64,000 nt of DNA, taken from NCBI RefSeq assembly GCF_026913205.2, contig NZ_CP168151.1:124001-188000 (forward strand), written 5' to 3'. The notes below the pieces were generated by a model. That model was not told the origin of the DNA. It did no database searches and saw only the letters and a list, made by a program, of their open reading frames with translations. The translations under genes and the position numbers were made by a program. This DNA is from Lentilactobacillus sp. SPB1-3. Lineage in GTDB: Bacteria; Bacillota; Bacilli; Lactobacillales; Lactobacillaceae. Positions 23,246 to 30,875 of the stretch are shown here, piece after piece; the stretch's first letter is position 1, and each line of letters begins with the position of its first letter.

Positions 23246-24640
23246 TTGGAAAGTAACGAAGTAAACTTTAGTCGAAAATCATTTTTAGCAATTGCTGCAA
23301 TCGCGACATTAACATTTATCGGTGTATTGACCGAAACATCAATGAATGTTACTTTTCCAGCGTTGATGAAGACATATGACGTTGATATGAACACGGTTCA
23401 GTGGGTTACGACCGGCTACTTATTAACGGTGGCATTGATCATGATCACGTCTGCATTTCTTAAACGCAGATTTAAAAACTCCCAACTGTTTATCGCAGCA
23501 GCATGGTTGTACATAATTGGAGATTTGATGTGTATTTTCGCTCCTAATTTCTGGTTATTATTGTTGGGAAGGATAATTCAGTCAGGTTGTGTAGGAATTT
23601 CTGGACCATTAATGACTAACATAATGTTGGAAGTCGTCCCTAGAAAAAAATTAGGAGTCTATCTGGGAACTGGAAGCTTAATTATTTTAATCGCCCCCGC
23701 AATTGGACCTTCATTTGGTGGTCTGATGGTTTATCTGTCAGACTGGCGCCTGATTTTTTGGTCAACACTACCAATTGCATTGATTGCTCTTGTATTAGGA
23801 AAAAAAGTTATTGAACAGTATTCTGCTGTTAACAGCGAGATAGAATTTGACTGGACTAGATTTGCGGTTCTTGCGGTCGGTATAGTATCACTTATACTCG
23901 GGCTTAACCTTGCCACTGGTCCTAATGGGGTCATTAAGTTTGCAATTTTGTTTGCAGTTTCGATTGTGTTGTTTATTGTATTTTATTACCTTTCTAAAAA
24001 TAGTACGAAAGCGTTGTTCAATTTAAATATTTTCAAGGATTCCATTTTTACACTTAGCTTTTTTCCATATGTATTCTTACAAATGAGTAATATCGGAATT
24101 AATTTTTTATTGCCAAATTATGCCCAATTGGTAAATCATTCCAGTTCATTGATTGGTGGTCTGATTTTACTACCAGGTAGTTTACTAAATGGTTTCGGAC
24201 AACCATTTTACGGATATCTGCTTGATCGATTTGGTGGGAAGTTACCGTTGTACCTTGGAAATGCATTGGTTGCCATTTCGATGTTGGTTATGATGCTTTT
24301 GGGCGTGAAAATGAGTATTGTGACTATTGTGATTCTCTACCTGATTTTCAGTATTGGCCGTTCAATGGCATTCGGAAATACCATGACTTATGGACTAAAA
24401 ATCATGGATTCACATTTAAGAAATGATGCTAATGCGATTTATAATACGGGTCAGCAATTAGCTGGATCGATCGGAACGACTGTGATGGCTGCATTGATGA
24501 CCGGAATCCATCTACCAACGAATACTTCTGTGGAAAATATCGGCCTAGGAAGTCAGGTTGCGTTTGGTTTGGTTTTAGTTTTGACTTTGGTTAATTTTGT
24601 CGTGTACGCCAGATTATTCAAAGTTCCTAGTGAAGTATAA
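23246..24640 (+). CDS. MFS transporter (DHA2-like)
   Basis: A 464-residue membrane transporter with about twelve to fourteen helices. TSMNVTFPALMKTYDVDMNTVQWVTTGYLL is the usual drug-antiporter start (helix 1 and the WxxTGYLL turn), and LGRIIQSGCVGISGPLM corresponds to motif B. The TTG start is eight bases after GGAGG. The substrate is unknown. It is a relative of the transporter at 47429 but not a recent duplicate. Lies next to the divergent serine operon without evident functional tie. Confidence 0.8.
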   Translation: MESNEVNFSRKSFLAIAAIATLTFIGVLTETSMNVTFPALMKTYDVDMNTVQWVTTGYLLTVALIMITSAFLKRRFKNSQLFIAAAWLYIIGDLMCIFAPNFWLLLLGRIIQSGCVGISGPLMTNIMLEVVPRKKLGVYLGTGSLIILIAPAIGPSFGGLMVYLSDWRLIFWSTLPIALIALVLGKKVIEQYSAVNSEIEFDWTRFAVLAVGIVSLILGLNLATGPNGVIKFAILFAVSIVLFIVFYYLSKNSTKALFNLNIFKDSIFTLSFFPYVFLQMSNIGINFLLPNYAQLVNHSSSLIGGLILLPGSLLNGFGQPFYGYLLDRFGGKLPLYLGNALVAISMLVMMLLGVKMSIVTIVILYLIFSIGRSMAFGNTMTYGLKIMDSHLRNDANAIYNTGQQLAGSIGTTVMAALMTGIHLPTNTSVENIGLGSQVAFGLVLVLTLVNFVVYARLFKVPSEV

Positions 24641-24706
24641 AATTAACAATGCTTGACCAATAGTTAAATATCCAGCAGAATTAAGCTAAAAATTTGGAGG
24701 TGCCCA

Positions 24707-25339
24707 ATGACTAATTTTTACTTTGTTCGTCATGGCCAAACTGCTGCTAACAAAGCGGGTTTAAAACAAGGAATCATTAATACTGAGATTACCAATTTAA
24801 CGGATGTTGGTCGACAGCAAGCAAGCCAACTGCACGAACATTTTGCAATTGATTTCGCAGATTTGATGATTGCTAGCCCGCTCCAACGGACTATGGATAC
24901 CGCAAACATATTAAATCAAACCGCAAACTTAGATGTGATAACTGATGAACGAATCTTAGAGATTTCTTACGGCGATTGGGATGGTCAAAGTAATGCAACC
25001 CTCCAATCTGAATTTCCGGATGTTTTTGAACCTGTTTTGCATGACGTGTTACCTGCGTATGCAGCAATTGCTAATGGTGAGACATTTCAACAAATTATCT
25101 ATCGTGTAAAACAGTTCATGATGGATTACGCCAAACAATATCCAAACGGTAATTTAATTGTTGTTACTCATGGATTTACTATTAAAGCTGCTGTATTAGC
25201 TGCCACGGATAATAACGATGATCTCATGGCAATTGAAGAACCGGATAATTGTAGTGTGACAAAGATCACTTACGACAAGGATCAAGAAAATTATTATGTT
25301 AGGTATTTCAACCGCGTCGTGAGGGATGCATTTGTCTAG
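24707..25339 (+). CDS. Histidine phosphatase family protein (phosphoglycerate mutase-like)
   Basis: A 210-residue cytosolic phosphatase of the branch 2/PGAM superfamily. The catalytic RHGQTAANKAG is at residues 8-18 with the phosphorylated His; the second His is in VVTHGFTIK near 152, and the acid Glu in ILEISYGDWDG near 85. Members act on small phosphate esters. Start ATG follows GGAGGTGCCC. It is 66 bases after the MFS gene with no terminator between, so it may be co-transcribed. Confidence 0.85.
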   Translation: MTNFYFVRHGQTAANKAGLKQGIINTEITNLTDVGRQQASQLHEHFAIDFADLMIASPLQRTMDTANILNQTANLDVITDERILEISYGDWDGQSNATLQSEFPDVFEPVLHDVLPAYAAIANGETFQQIIYRVKQFMMDYAKQYPNGNLIVVTHGFTIKAAVLAATDNNDDLMAIEEPDNCSVTKITYDKDQENYYVRYFNRVVRDAFV

Positions 25340-25366
25340 ATCGAGCGGTAATTTATAAAATATAAA

Positions 25367-25395
25367 TTGACATTTAAATTTCTTTTGGTTATTCT
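25367..25395 (+). promoter_or_regulatory. Promoter of the cysteine-leader/oppA unit
   Basis: TTGACA, 17 bases, TATTCT. Transcription would start near 25402, about 30 bases before the leader-peptide ATG. Confidence 0.75.
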
Positions 25396-25430
25396 TATCT
25401 CAAATAAGTAGACGAAAGGAGAAATCACGA

Positions 25431-25514
25431 ATGTGCAAAACTGTTACTAACGCTATCTGTTGTTCAAAGTGTTTGGTATTAGTGCGCGCTGATCGTGGTT
25501 TTTCTGAAGATTAA
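25431..25514 (+). CDS. Candidate cysteine leader peptide (27 residues, CCSKC motif)
   Basis: A 27-codon ORF with SD AAAGGAGA seven to ten bases before ATG. Its sequence begins MCKTVTNAICCSKC and continues LVLVRADRGFSED; four of 27 residues are Cys, three of them within five codons (TGT TGT TCA AAG TGT). It sits behind a strong promoter and before an intrinsic terminator. The stretch GGTATTAG after the Cys codons can pair with CTAGTATC of the terminator's 5' arm. A role as a sensor of Cys-tRNA supply is inferred. Confidence 0.7.
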   Translation: MCKTVTNAICCSKCLVLVRADRGFSED

Positions 25515-25567
25515 TCGGGTAGTTTCCAGCTTTTTTGTGGGGAAGTCTAACTAATTTAATCGATAAC

Positions 25568-25612
25568 AGAAGTGCCTAGTATCAGTGTATCTGATACTAG
25601 GCACTTTTTTTC
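25568..25612 (+). terminator. Attenuator terminator before oppA
   Basis: Perfect 16-base arms AAGTGCCTAGTATCAG / CTGATACTAGGCACTT with a five-base loop and T-run, between the cysteine leader and the OppA-like gene. The upstream phosphatase gene has no other terminator, but the promoter lies between it and this hairpin, so it works mainly on the leader transcript. Confidence 0.9.
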
Positions 25613-25704
25613 TGCTTAATTTTAAATTGAAAGGATGAATGATCATATGTGTAGTCTGATGCGTATTTCTAGACATTGAAGAATATAAATCGGAGGAATT
25701 ATGA

Positions 25705-27351
25705 ATGAATAAAAAATTAGTATTTGGAGTCGCTGCTGCTGTTGTCGCAATTGGAATTATTGGTGAGGTTGCTAATCGAAAACCTGCTTCTAATGCTCAA
25801 AGTGTTAAATCACAAACACTTAATTTAAGTGCGACCGCTCCATTGGATACCATTGATATCTCTAAATCGACTGGTTATGGCCAAACGGGCAATGTGTTTG
25901 AAAGTTTCTTTAGACTTGGGAAAAATGGAAAAGCCACTGCTGGACTGGCTGATAAATATTCAGTATCTAAGAACGGTAAAACTTGGAAGTTTCACATTAG
26001 ATCAGCAAAGTGGAGTAATGGTGATCCCATAACAGCACAAGATTTTGTTTATTCATGGCGCAGAACGATCAATCCTAAAACTAAATCAGAGTACGCATAT
26101 CTGTTTGATAATATTAAAAATGCCACTGCAATTAGTAATGGCAAAAAGAATGCTGATCAACTTGGAATTCACTCTAGTGGTAAGCATACTGTTGTGGTTG
26201 AGCTAACTAAACCTGTTTCTTATTTTAAGGTTTTAATGGCTTACCCATTATTTGGACCCCAAAACGAAAAATTTATTAAATCAGTTGGTAGTAAATATGC
26301 AACTAGATCTAAGTATATGGTTTATTCAGGACCATTTAAGATGGTCGACTGGACAGGAACTGGTAACAAGTGGTCATTTGTTAAAAACAATCAGTATTGG
26401 GATAAGAAACAAGTCAAATTACATCGTATCAATTATACGGTTGTCCAGAATCCAGCAACTGGTCTGGATCTCTATCAGCAAGGTAAGCTTGATCTGACGC
26501 CACTTTCAACTGAACAGGTAAAAAACTTCAAGAACAATAAGGAATATCGCCAATACCCATATTCGTATAATACATTCTTGAAATATAATTTTGCTGACGA
26601 GAATACAAGCCGTCGTAAAGTGATTAATAATCAAAATGCCAGATTAGCAATGTCATTGGCGATTGATCGCAATCAGTTAACCAAGAAGGTCTTAGGTGAT
26701 GGTTCATCAACTCCAACCGGTTTAGTTCCTGAAAAGGTTGCTTCTGATCCTAAAAACGGAACTGATTTTGCTAAGGAACAAGTGGTGAAAAATACTGTCG
26801 ATTACAATCCCGAACTGGCTAAGCAGTATTGGCAGAAGGCTTTGAAACAATCAGGCATGAAAAAAGTCAGCTTTGAATTGTTAGCTTCAAATGATGATCC
26901 GGAATCCAATGTGGTTACGCAGTACCTTAAAGCTCAATTGCAAAAAGAACTGCCTGGATTAACCATTAATATCCGCTCAATACCTGGAAATGCTGCCAAT
27001 TCACTAACGCAGAAAGGTGATTTTGACATCAGCCTGTCAGGATGGGGTGCGGACTTTAATGATCCAATTTCTCATTTACAAATTCCGGTAGCTGGCACGC
27101 CATATAATTACGGCAAGTATAATAATTCTACTTATAACAAATTAATCTATAAAGCCAATAATCAAGACGCAAATGAGCCAGAAAAACGTTGGGATGATTT
27201 AGTTCAAGCAAGTCATGTTCTTAATGAAGATCAGGGACTAACACCACTTTATCAACAAGTTACGGCATATCTACAAAAACCAACGATTCATGGAATAATC
27301 CATAATACTGCTGGAACACAGTGGAATTATAAATATGCATATTTGAAATAG
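25705..27351 (+). CDS. OppA-like peptide-binding protein, cysteine-free and without lipobox
   Basis: A 548-residue extracellular solute-binding protein of family 5. The start has a hydrophobic anchor (residues 4-22) but no lipobox Cys, so it is held by an uncleaved helix or released, not lipidated. AKWSNGDPITAQDFVYSWRRTINP (about 95-120) is the family signature, and the DFNDPISHL segment near 450 is typical of OppA. I find no Cys in the whole protein. ATG at 25705 follows GGAGG by nine bases; a competing ATG at 25701 reads only Met-Asn-Glu-stop. No permease or ATPase gene is beside it, so it must share an Opp system. A Cys-leader attenuator precedes it. Confidence 0.85.
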   Translation: MNKKLVFGVAAAVVAIGIIGEVANRKPASNAQSVKSQTLNLSATAPLDTIDISKSTGYGQTGNVFESFFRLGKNGKATAGLADKYSVSKNGKTWKFHIRSAKWSNGDPITAQDFVYSWRRTINPKTKSEYAYLFDNIKNATAISNGKKNADQLGIHSSGKHTVVVELTKPVSYFKVLMAYPLFGPQNEKFIKSVGSKYATRSKYMVYSGPFKMVDWTGTGNKWSFVKNNQYWDKKQVKLHRINYTVVQNPATGLDLYQQGKLDLTPLSTEQVKNFKNNKEYRQYPYSYNTFLKYNFADENTSRRKVINNQNARLAMSLAIDRNQLTKKVLGDGSSTPTGLVPEKVASDPKNGTDFAKEQVVKNTVDYNPELAKQYWQKALKQSGMKKVSFELLASNDDPESNVVTQYLKAQLQKELPGLTINIRSIPGNAANSLTQKGDFDISLSGWGADFNDPISHLQIPVAGTPYNYGKYNNSTYNKLIYKANNQDANEPEKRWDDLVQASHVLNEDQGLTPLYQQVTAYLQKPTIHGIIHNTAGTQWNYKYAYLK

Positions 27352-27392
27352 GACTATTATTAAAAGTAAATTAGAAAAATTAAAATTTACTG

Positions 27393-27421
27393 TTGAAAAT
27401 TAATTATCTAAGTAATAGACT
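27393..27421 (+). promoter_or_regulatory. Promoter of the L-HicDH gene
   Basis: TTGAAA, 17 bases, TAGACT, 31 bases before the ATG. A hairpin AGTAAATT/AATTTACT (27364-27390) with no clear T-run lies before it and may end the oppA transcript. Confidence 0.6.
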
Positions 27422-27452
27422 ATTAATAAGTTTACGACTTTGAGGTGATTTA

Positions 27453-28376
27453 ATGACAAGAAAAATCGGAGTAATCGGTATGGGTAATGTTGGCTCTACA
27501 GTTGCTCATTACTTGGTATCATCGGGATCAACAGATGATTTAGTTTTAATTGATACAAATGACAAGAAGGTTCAAGCTGATGCAATTGATTTTGAAGATG
27601 CACTAGCGAACCTGCCTGCCCACACGAATATTACGATAAATGATTATTCCGCATTAAGTGATGCAGATATAGTAATTTCTGCGTTAGGACAAATTAGACT
27701 TCAGGATAATGCAGGCGATGATCGTTTTGCTGAACTACCATTCACCAGTGGTCAGGTCAAAGATGTAGCTCAAAAAATTAAAGCATCTGGGTTCCATGGA
27801 GTGATTATCGCGATTACTAATCCGGTGGATGTCATTACTTCAATTTACCAAGAAGTTACCGGACTACCAAAGAATCAGGTGATTGGTACGGGGACGTTAC
27901 TTGATTCTGCTAGAATGAAACGGGCCGTCGCTAAGGGATTAGACATTGATCCACGGTCTGTTACGGGTTATAACCTAGGGGAACATGGAAATTCTCAGTT
28001 TACAGCATGGTCAACGGTCCGTGCGTTGGGTAGACCTGTTACTGACATTGCGAACGAACGTGGTTTAGATCTTGATGAAATTGACCATGAAGCTCGCATT
28101 GGTGGTTATGTTGTCTTTCGTGGCAAAGGATATACTAATTATGGTGTAGCTACTGCCGCGGTCCGGTTAGCAAACGTAGTTTTGAATGACGCTCATGAGG
28201 AATTACCAGTTTCCAATTATCGTGAGGAGTTAGGAACCTATTTATCATATCCGGCAATTGTTGGCCGCAACGGGATTGTGGAACAATTACAGCTTAAGTT
28301 AACTGATGAAGAATTAGCGAAGTTGCAAACTTCTGCTGACTTTATCAAAACTAAGTTTGCCGAATCAATGCAGTAA
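27453..28376 (+). CDS. L-2-hydroxyisocaproate dehydrogenase
   Basis: A 307-residue enzyme of the lactate/malate dehydrogenase family. NAD loop [17 protein letters not shown] at the N-terminus; catalytic His in [14 protein letters not shown] (about 178); substrate Arg in [14 protein letters not shown]-type loop (about 85-95). The loop is longer and less LDH-like, as in L-HicDH enzymes, which reduce branched-chain and aromatic 2-oxo acids to L-2-hydroxy acids. It lies directly before an aminotransferase and a D-hydroxyacid dehydrogenase, fitting amino acid transamination products. No terminator separates it from the aromatic leader 35 bases downstream. Confidence 0.85.
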   Translation: MTRKIGVIGMGNVGSTVAHYLVSSGSTDDLVLIDTNDKKVQADAIDFEDALANLPAHTNITINDYSALSDADIVISALGQIRLQDNAGDDRFAELPFTSGQVKDVAQKIKASGFHGVIIAITNPVDVITSIYQEVTGLPKNQVIGTGTLLDSARMKRAVAKGLDIDPRSVTGYNLGEHGNSQFTAWSTVRALGRPVTDIANERGLDLDEIDHEARIGGYVVFRGKGYTNYGVATAAVRLANVVLNDAHEELPVSNYREELGTYLSYPAIVGRNGIVEQLQLKLTDEELAKLQTSADFIKTKFAESMQ

Positions 28377-28410
28377 GATGCAGTTAATTTATTCTAAGGA
28401 GTTTTGAATT

Positions 28411-28497
28411 ATGAACGAACAAAAACAAACTCAATTGAATAATTATTTATACTTTTGGTTTTTCAGAAATGATCTGTTAGCCAGAAGTATTTCTTGA
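28411..28497 (+). CDS. Candidate aromatic leader peptide (28 residues, YLYFWFF motif)
   Basis: A 28-codon ORF with SD AAGGAG nine bases before ATG. Residues 12-18 read Y-L-Y-F-W-F-F, so six of seven are aromatic and include Tyr, Trp and Phe. It ends in TGA 13 bases before a strong hairpin of the attenuator. It lies immediately before an aromatic-type aminotransferase. The peptide is polar elsewhere (MNEQKQTQLNN). A role as sensor of aromatic aminoacyl-tRNA is inferred from its composition and place. Confidence 0.75.
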   Translation: MNEQKQTQLNNYLYFWFFRNDLLARSIS

Positions 28498-28509
28498 TGG
28501 AATCGATGG

Positions 28510-28604
28510 CCACGCAGATCACGGGATGACTGCGTGGGATATATTTAAGCCAAGATAAAGCTTATCAAGCCCTAGCAGTCAATTAAGATTGCTAGGGCTT
28601 TTTT
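28510..28604 (+). promoter_or_regulatory. Transcription attenuator before the aminotransferase
   Basis: Three helices with shared arms are visible. Helix 1:2 is CCACGCAG (28510-28517) with CTGCGTGG (28530-28537). The antiterminator is GACTGCGTGGG (28528-28538) with CCCTAGCAGTC (28570-28580), nine pairs with two mismatches. The terminator is AGCCCTAGCA (28568-28577) with TGCTAGGGCT (28590-28599) and T6. This is the 1:2, 2:3, 3:4 order of classical trp-type attenuators. Confidence 0.8.
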
Positions 28605-28620
28605 GGAAGGAGAAATTGAT

Positions 28621-29793
28621 ATGAGTAAAGAATTAGTAGCAAAAATGAATCGTCAGGTAACGCAACTAAAACCATCTTCAATTCTGGAATTCAACAAACA
28701 AATTTCAAAAATTGAAGGTATTATCAAATTAACTTTGGGAGAACCAGACTTTAATACGCCTGAACACATTAAACAAGCAGCGATTAACGCCATAACTGAC
28801 AATGACAGTCACTACACTGATTCACATGGAATAATTGAGCTCCGAGAGGCGGCCGCAAATTACATGAACGAAAAGTACGACTTGAATTACGATCCTGCCT
28901 CTGAGGTATTAATTACCGCTGGGGCTACTGGTTCAATTTACTCATCGCTCACAGCCATTCTAAATCCTGGGGATTCAGTAATTATTCCAACGCCAATATT
29001 CCCATTTTACATTCCAATTACCCAGTTAAACGGCGCTAAACCAATATTTATTGATACTTCTGATGATGGCTTCATATTATCTCCTGAAAAATTAGCCGAA
29101 ACAATTGAAGCTAATCGAGACACCGTTAAAGCGGTGATTTTGAATTACCCAACTAATCCAACCGGAGTAACTTATGAGCGAGAGGATCTCGAGAAAATCG
29201 CTGATGTGCTGAAGCGTTACGATATTTTTGTGATTAGTGATGAGATATACAGTGAACTGACATACGAAAAACAGCATGTTTCAATGGGGACAATATTGCC
29301 AGAACAGGCTTTGGTAATTAATGGTGTTTCAAAATCTCATGCAATGACCGGTTGGCGGATTGGAGTTGTTTGTGGTCCAGCTGACATCCTTGCAGAAGTT
29401 GGTAAAGTAAGTGAATTTACTGTAACTTCTGAAACCACTAACGCTCAACGGGCAGCTGTTGAAGCATTCACGAATGGTATGAATGATGCGATTCCAATGA
29501 AAGAAGAATATGCTAAACGTCAACAAATTTTGGTCAAGGGCCTAACTGAAGCTGGTTTTGAATGTCCTAATCCTAAGGGAGCTTTTTACATTTTTGCTAA
29601 AATTCCTGCGGGTATGAATCAAAATAGTGTCGATTTTTGCTATGAACTAGCCGAAAATGCCAAAGTTGCTGTAATTCCTGGAGCAACTTTTGGCCCCGGT
29701 GGGGAAGGTTACGTTCGAATTAGTTATGCAGCTAGTGAGGCGGACTTGCGCGAAGCGGTCAACCGAATTAAAGCATATGCATTAGTAAAATAG
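28621..29793 (+). CDS. araT: PLP-dependent aminotransferase, likely aromatic (AraT-like)
   Basis: 390 residues, class I/II aminotransferase of the PatA/AraT group. LTLGEPDFNTPEHIK near residue 35, NYPTNPTGVTY (about 170) and the PLP lysine in VSKSHAMTGWRIG (about 238), plus Arg in GYVRISYAAS near the C-terminus that binds the substrate carboxylate. Aromatic specificity is not certain from motifs, but the aromatic leader peptide and the adjacent hydroxyacid dehydrogenase favour Phe/Tyr/Trp with 2-oxoglutarate. ATG at 28621 follows AAGGAG; the ORF extends to a TTG 18 bases upstream that falls right after the terminator T-run. The gene name is tentative. Confidence 0.8.
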   Translation: MSKELVAKMNRQVTQLKPSSILEFNKQISKIEGIIKLTLGEPDFNTPEHIKQAAINAITDNDSHYTDSHGIIELREAAANYMNEKYDLNYDPASEVLITAGATGSIYSSLTAILNPGDSVIIPTPIFPFYIPITQLNGAKPIFIDTSDDGFILSPEKLAETIEANRDTVKAVILNYPTNPTGVTYEREDLEKIADVLKRYDIFVISDEIYSELTYEKQHVSMGTILPEQALVINGVSKSHAMTGWRIGVVCGPADILAEVGKVSEFTVTSETTNAQRAAVEAFTNGMNDAIPMKEEYAKRQQILVKGLTEAGFECPNPKGAFYIFAKIPAGMNQNSVDFCYELAENAKVAVIPGATFGPGGEGYVRISYAASEADLREAVNRIKAYALVK

Positions 29794-29806
29794 GGAGATT
29801 TTCAAA

Positions 29807-30793
29807 ATGAAAATTCTAATGTATAACGTTAGGCAAGATGAAGAACAAGATATTAAAAATTATCAAGCAAAACATGATGTTGAAATCTCAACAAATAATG
29901 TTCCTCTCAGCGATAAGACAGTTGCGCTGGCGGCAGGTTACGATGGTATTATCACCCAGCAACATGGCTCGCTCGGATCAGAAAAGGTTTATGAAAAGCT
30001 TCATTCATTTGGAATTAAACAGATTGGTTTAAGAATTACAGGATATGAAATTGTTGATTTAGATGCAGCAAGAAAAAATGATCTTGTAGTTACTAATGTT
30101 CCTGCATACTCTCCCCGTTCAGTTAGTGAGTTGGTATTGGCCCATACGATGTGGTTGGTTCGGCATATGGGAATCTTGACCGCTCGAGAAAGTCATGGCA
30201 ACTTTAGTTGGAATGGCATTGAATCTGGTGAAATTCATGATATGACAATTGGCATTATTGGTGCAGGTAAGATTGGCAGTGCGGTTGCCCGAATTTTCAG
30301 AGCGCTTGGAGCAACTGTGATTGCTGCTGATCCAGTTAAAAGACCGGAGTTAAATGACACACTCACATATGTTGATCACGAAACGGTCTTTAAGACATCA
30401 GATATTATTACGATGCACACGCCATTGACTAGTGAAACCCATCATATGATTGATGAAACTTTTTTTAGACAAATGAAATCAAGTGCATTTTTTATCAATG
30501 CATCGAGAGGACCAGTCGTAAAAACTGAAGACTTAGTTTCTGCTTTAGAAAATCGTGAGATTGCCGGTGCGGCCATCGATACTTATGAAGGAGAAAGCGC
30601 CACAGTTGGCAAAAATTTAGATAGTAAAGTTCTGGACAAAAATCTTCAAAAATTGTTGGCAATGCCAAATGTGAATGTCAGTCCTCACGTTGGTTTTTAT
30701 ACTGATGTTGCAGTTAAGAATATGATTGAGATAGCGTTGAACGATACAATTGATATTTTAAATGACGCTGGAAGCCTGCATATCGTTAGCTGA
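29807..30793 (+). CDS. D-2-hydroxyacid dehydrogenase
   Basis: A 328-residue NAD-dependent enzyme of the D-LDH/D-HicDH group. TIGIIGAGKIGSAVARIFRALG (about 145-165) is the NAD fold; catalytic Arg is in FINASRGPVV (about 232), and Glu and His are in the C-terminal third, with NVSPHVGFYTD holding the His. The related D-HicDH reduces 2-oxo acids such as phenylpyruvate. It begins 14 bases after the aminotransferase with GGGAG, so the pair probably turns aromatic amino acids into aryl-lactates. That pathway is an inference from context. Confidence 0.85.
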   Translation: MKILMYNVRQDEEQDIKNYQAKHDVEISTNNVPLSDKTVALAAGYDGIITQQHGSLGSEKVYEKLHSFGIKQIGLRITGYEIVDLDAARKNDLVVTNVPAYSPRSVSELVLAHTMWLVRHMGILTARESHGNFSWNGIESGEIHDMTIGIIGAGKIGSAVARIFRALGATVIAADPVKRPELNDTLTYVDHETVFKTSDIITMHTPLTSETHHMIDETFFRQMKSSAFFINASRGPVVKTEDLVSALENREIAGAAIDTYEGESATVGKNLDSKVLDKNLQKLLAMPNVNVSPHVGFYTDVAVKNMIEIALNDTIDILNDAGSLHIVS

Positions 30794-30817
30794 TTCTAAC
30801 TGTGTTTTTAAATAATA

Positions 30818-30875
30818 GAACCACCCTAAATATGTTATATTGGAAGCAATAATAATGTTTAAGGGGTGGTTTTTT
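30818..30875 (+). terminator. Terminator-like hairpin that holds the next gene's ribosome site
   Basis: AACCACCC-TAAA (30819-30830) pairs with TTTA-AG-GGGTGGTT (30858-30872), with a two-base bulge and a 27-base loop, followed by a T-tract that ends at the ATG of the metalloprotease. The 3' arm is also that gene's SD AAGGGGTGG. It can end the D-hydroxyacid dehydrogenase transcript and can hide the SD in read-through RNA. Confidence 0.6.
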
